Shown here piece by piece: positions 63,591 to 64,000 of a DNA stretch of 64,000 nucleotides. The stretch spans positions 992,001 to 1,056,000 of the forward strand of contig JADJBK010000006.1 in the NCBI GenBank assembly GCA_016703745.1, read 5' to 3'. Each line of letters opens with the position of its first letter. Positions within the stretch are counted from its first letter, which is position 1. This DNA is from Nitrosomonas sp. (GTDB lineage Bacteria; Pseudomonadota; Gammaproteobacteria; Burkholderiales; Nitrosomonadaceae). A program made the position numbers and the translations under genes. Under the pieces are notes generated by a model. The model saw only the letters and a list, made by a program, of their open reading frames with translations, had not been told where the DNA came from and did not search any database.

Positions 63591-64000
63591 ATGTCTGAAT
63601 CGCTCCCACTGATGCTCAAGGAACTCAGACTCCCTGCCTTTGGCCAGCATTACCGGCACTTCCAGGATCAAGCCGCAGAACACGCCTGGAGCTACAGCCA
63701 ATATCTCGCCGCCCTGTGCGAACAGGAAGTCGCCCAGCGCTTCCAAAGCAGAATCAGCAACTGGACGCATGAAGCCAAACTACCGTGCGGCAAAAGCTTT
63801 GCCACTCTGGCGCTGACCGAACTGCCTCAAGCCGCTCAGAAAAAAATCATCACGCTGCGCGACAATACCTACTGGGCGAGCCAGGCAGACAATGTGTTGC
63901 TGATCGGCCCCTCCGGTGTCGGCAAATCACATGTGGCGGCAGCATTAGGGTTGCATTTGATTGAACAAGGCATTCGCGTCAAATGGATATCAGCTACCGC
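63591..64000 (+). CDS. istB: IstB of IS21-B copy 2, partial at window edge
   Basis: ATG 63591 after AAGGAGG. The frame is open through the seven-A run (63840-63846) that is shortened in copy 1, and through Walker A LLIGPSGVGKSHVAAALG, up to the end of the window. Two substitutions from copy 1 are visible (EAKLPCG against EARLPRG). Intact as far as seen. Confidence 0.9.
   Translation, partial: MSESLPLMLKELRLPAFGQHYRHFQDQAAEHAWSYSQYLAALCEQEVAQRFQSRISNWTHEAKLPCGKSFATLALTELPQAAQKKIITLRDNTYWASQADNVLLIGPSGVGKSHVAAALGLHLIEQGIRVKWISAT

Larger units (their letters stand above)
61993..64000 (+). mobile_element. IS21-family element B, copy 2 (runs off window)
   Basis: Same element as 54175-56577 in opposite orientation. 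Base-for-base alignment gives one fixed offset except for the small indels listed under the genes. From the 2,403-bp copy it should end near 64,395, outside the window. Confidence 0.93.

Noticed and set aside
52524..64000. CRISPR array or defence island as explanation of the repeats
   Set aside because: All repeats are explained by IS termini, target duplications and duplicated elements; there is no regular repeat-spacer pattern and no cas or restriction gene.

Overview
The window reads as a chromosomal segment of a betaproteobacterium, most probably a Nitrosomonas-like ammonia oxidiser (Nitrosomonadaceae). This is inferred from the overall gene content and order, the pyrR-pyrB-pyrC' block, a Coq7-type ubiquinone pathway and the IS/integron-rich accessory end. 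No 16S rRNA or amo/hao gene lies inside the window, so the assignment is inference. Positions 1 to about 52,520 are densely packed housekeeping DNA. Positions 52,524 to 64,000 are a nested insertion-sequence mosaic built on the remains of an integron cassette array.

Region 1 (1-15,720) holds: the dapF 3' part; prlC; a minus-strand block glcF-coq7-yqgE-ruvX-pyrR-pyrB-pyrC', whose dihydroorotase has lost most metal ligands; an ABC exporter; a Zur-like Fur regulator; lolCD; and a VOC protein. Region 2 (13,944-21,411) holds the outer-membrane biogenesis cluster lptD-surA-pdxA-ksgA (minus strand) facing a DinG/YoaA-type helicase. Region 3 (21,536-33,342) holds: an orphan arsD; tRNA-Asn(GTT) with a clear promoter; a DUF4139 protein; nadK-recN; a glycosyltransferase; a YajD-like HNH protein; a catalase; a 5'-truncated group II intron; greB; a tandem-DUF302 protein; and a junction where the 3' ends of a xerC and a second greB are fused tail-outward.

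Region 4 (33,343-52,519) holds: dsbC; a UbiH-type hydroxylase; ygfX; the formaldehyde-detoxification pair frmA-fghA; tRNA-Thr(CGT); a methyltransferase; a polysaccharide deacetylase; hrpA; a hot-dog thioesterase; a DAHP synthase; a MutS-ATPase protein with two transmembrane helices; a DUF2062 protein; and an ABC export operon with one adaptor, one ATPase and two different FtsX/MacB-type permeases.

Region 5 (52,524-64,000) can be decoded layer by layer. A GFA-family gene (3' part), an attC recombination site and a DUF5677-like gene are two neighbouring integron cassettes. An IS3-family element sits inside the attC (3-bp duplication ACT). An IS66-family element sits inside the IS3 orfB (8-bp duplication ATAGAAAC). 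A second IS66 copy truncates the DUF5677-like cassette and is itself cut by an IS21-family element (IS21-A). IS21-A is split inside istB by a second IS21-family element (IS21-B), and its two halves now lie about 7.8 kb apart in opposite orientation, each next to a different, inverted IS21-B copy. Joining the halves across the 6-bp duplication ATACGG restores istB exactly, so the 5.4 kb between the two IS21-B copies has been inverted by recombination between them. The two IS21-B copies also carry different defects: copy 1 has a frameshifted istB, copy 2 has a nonsense codon in istA.
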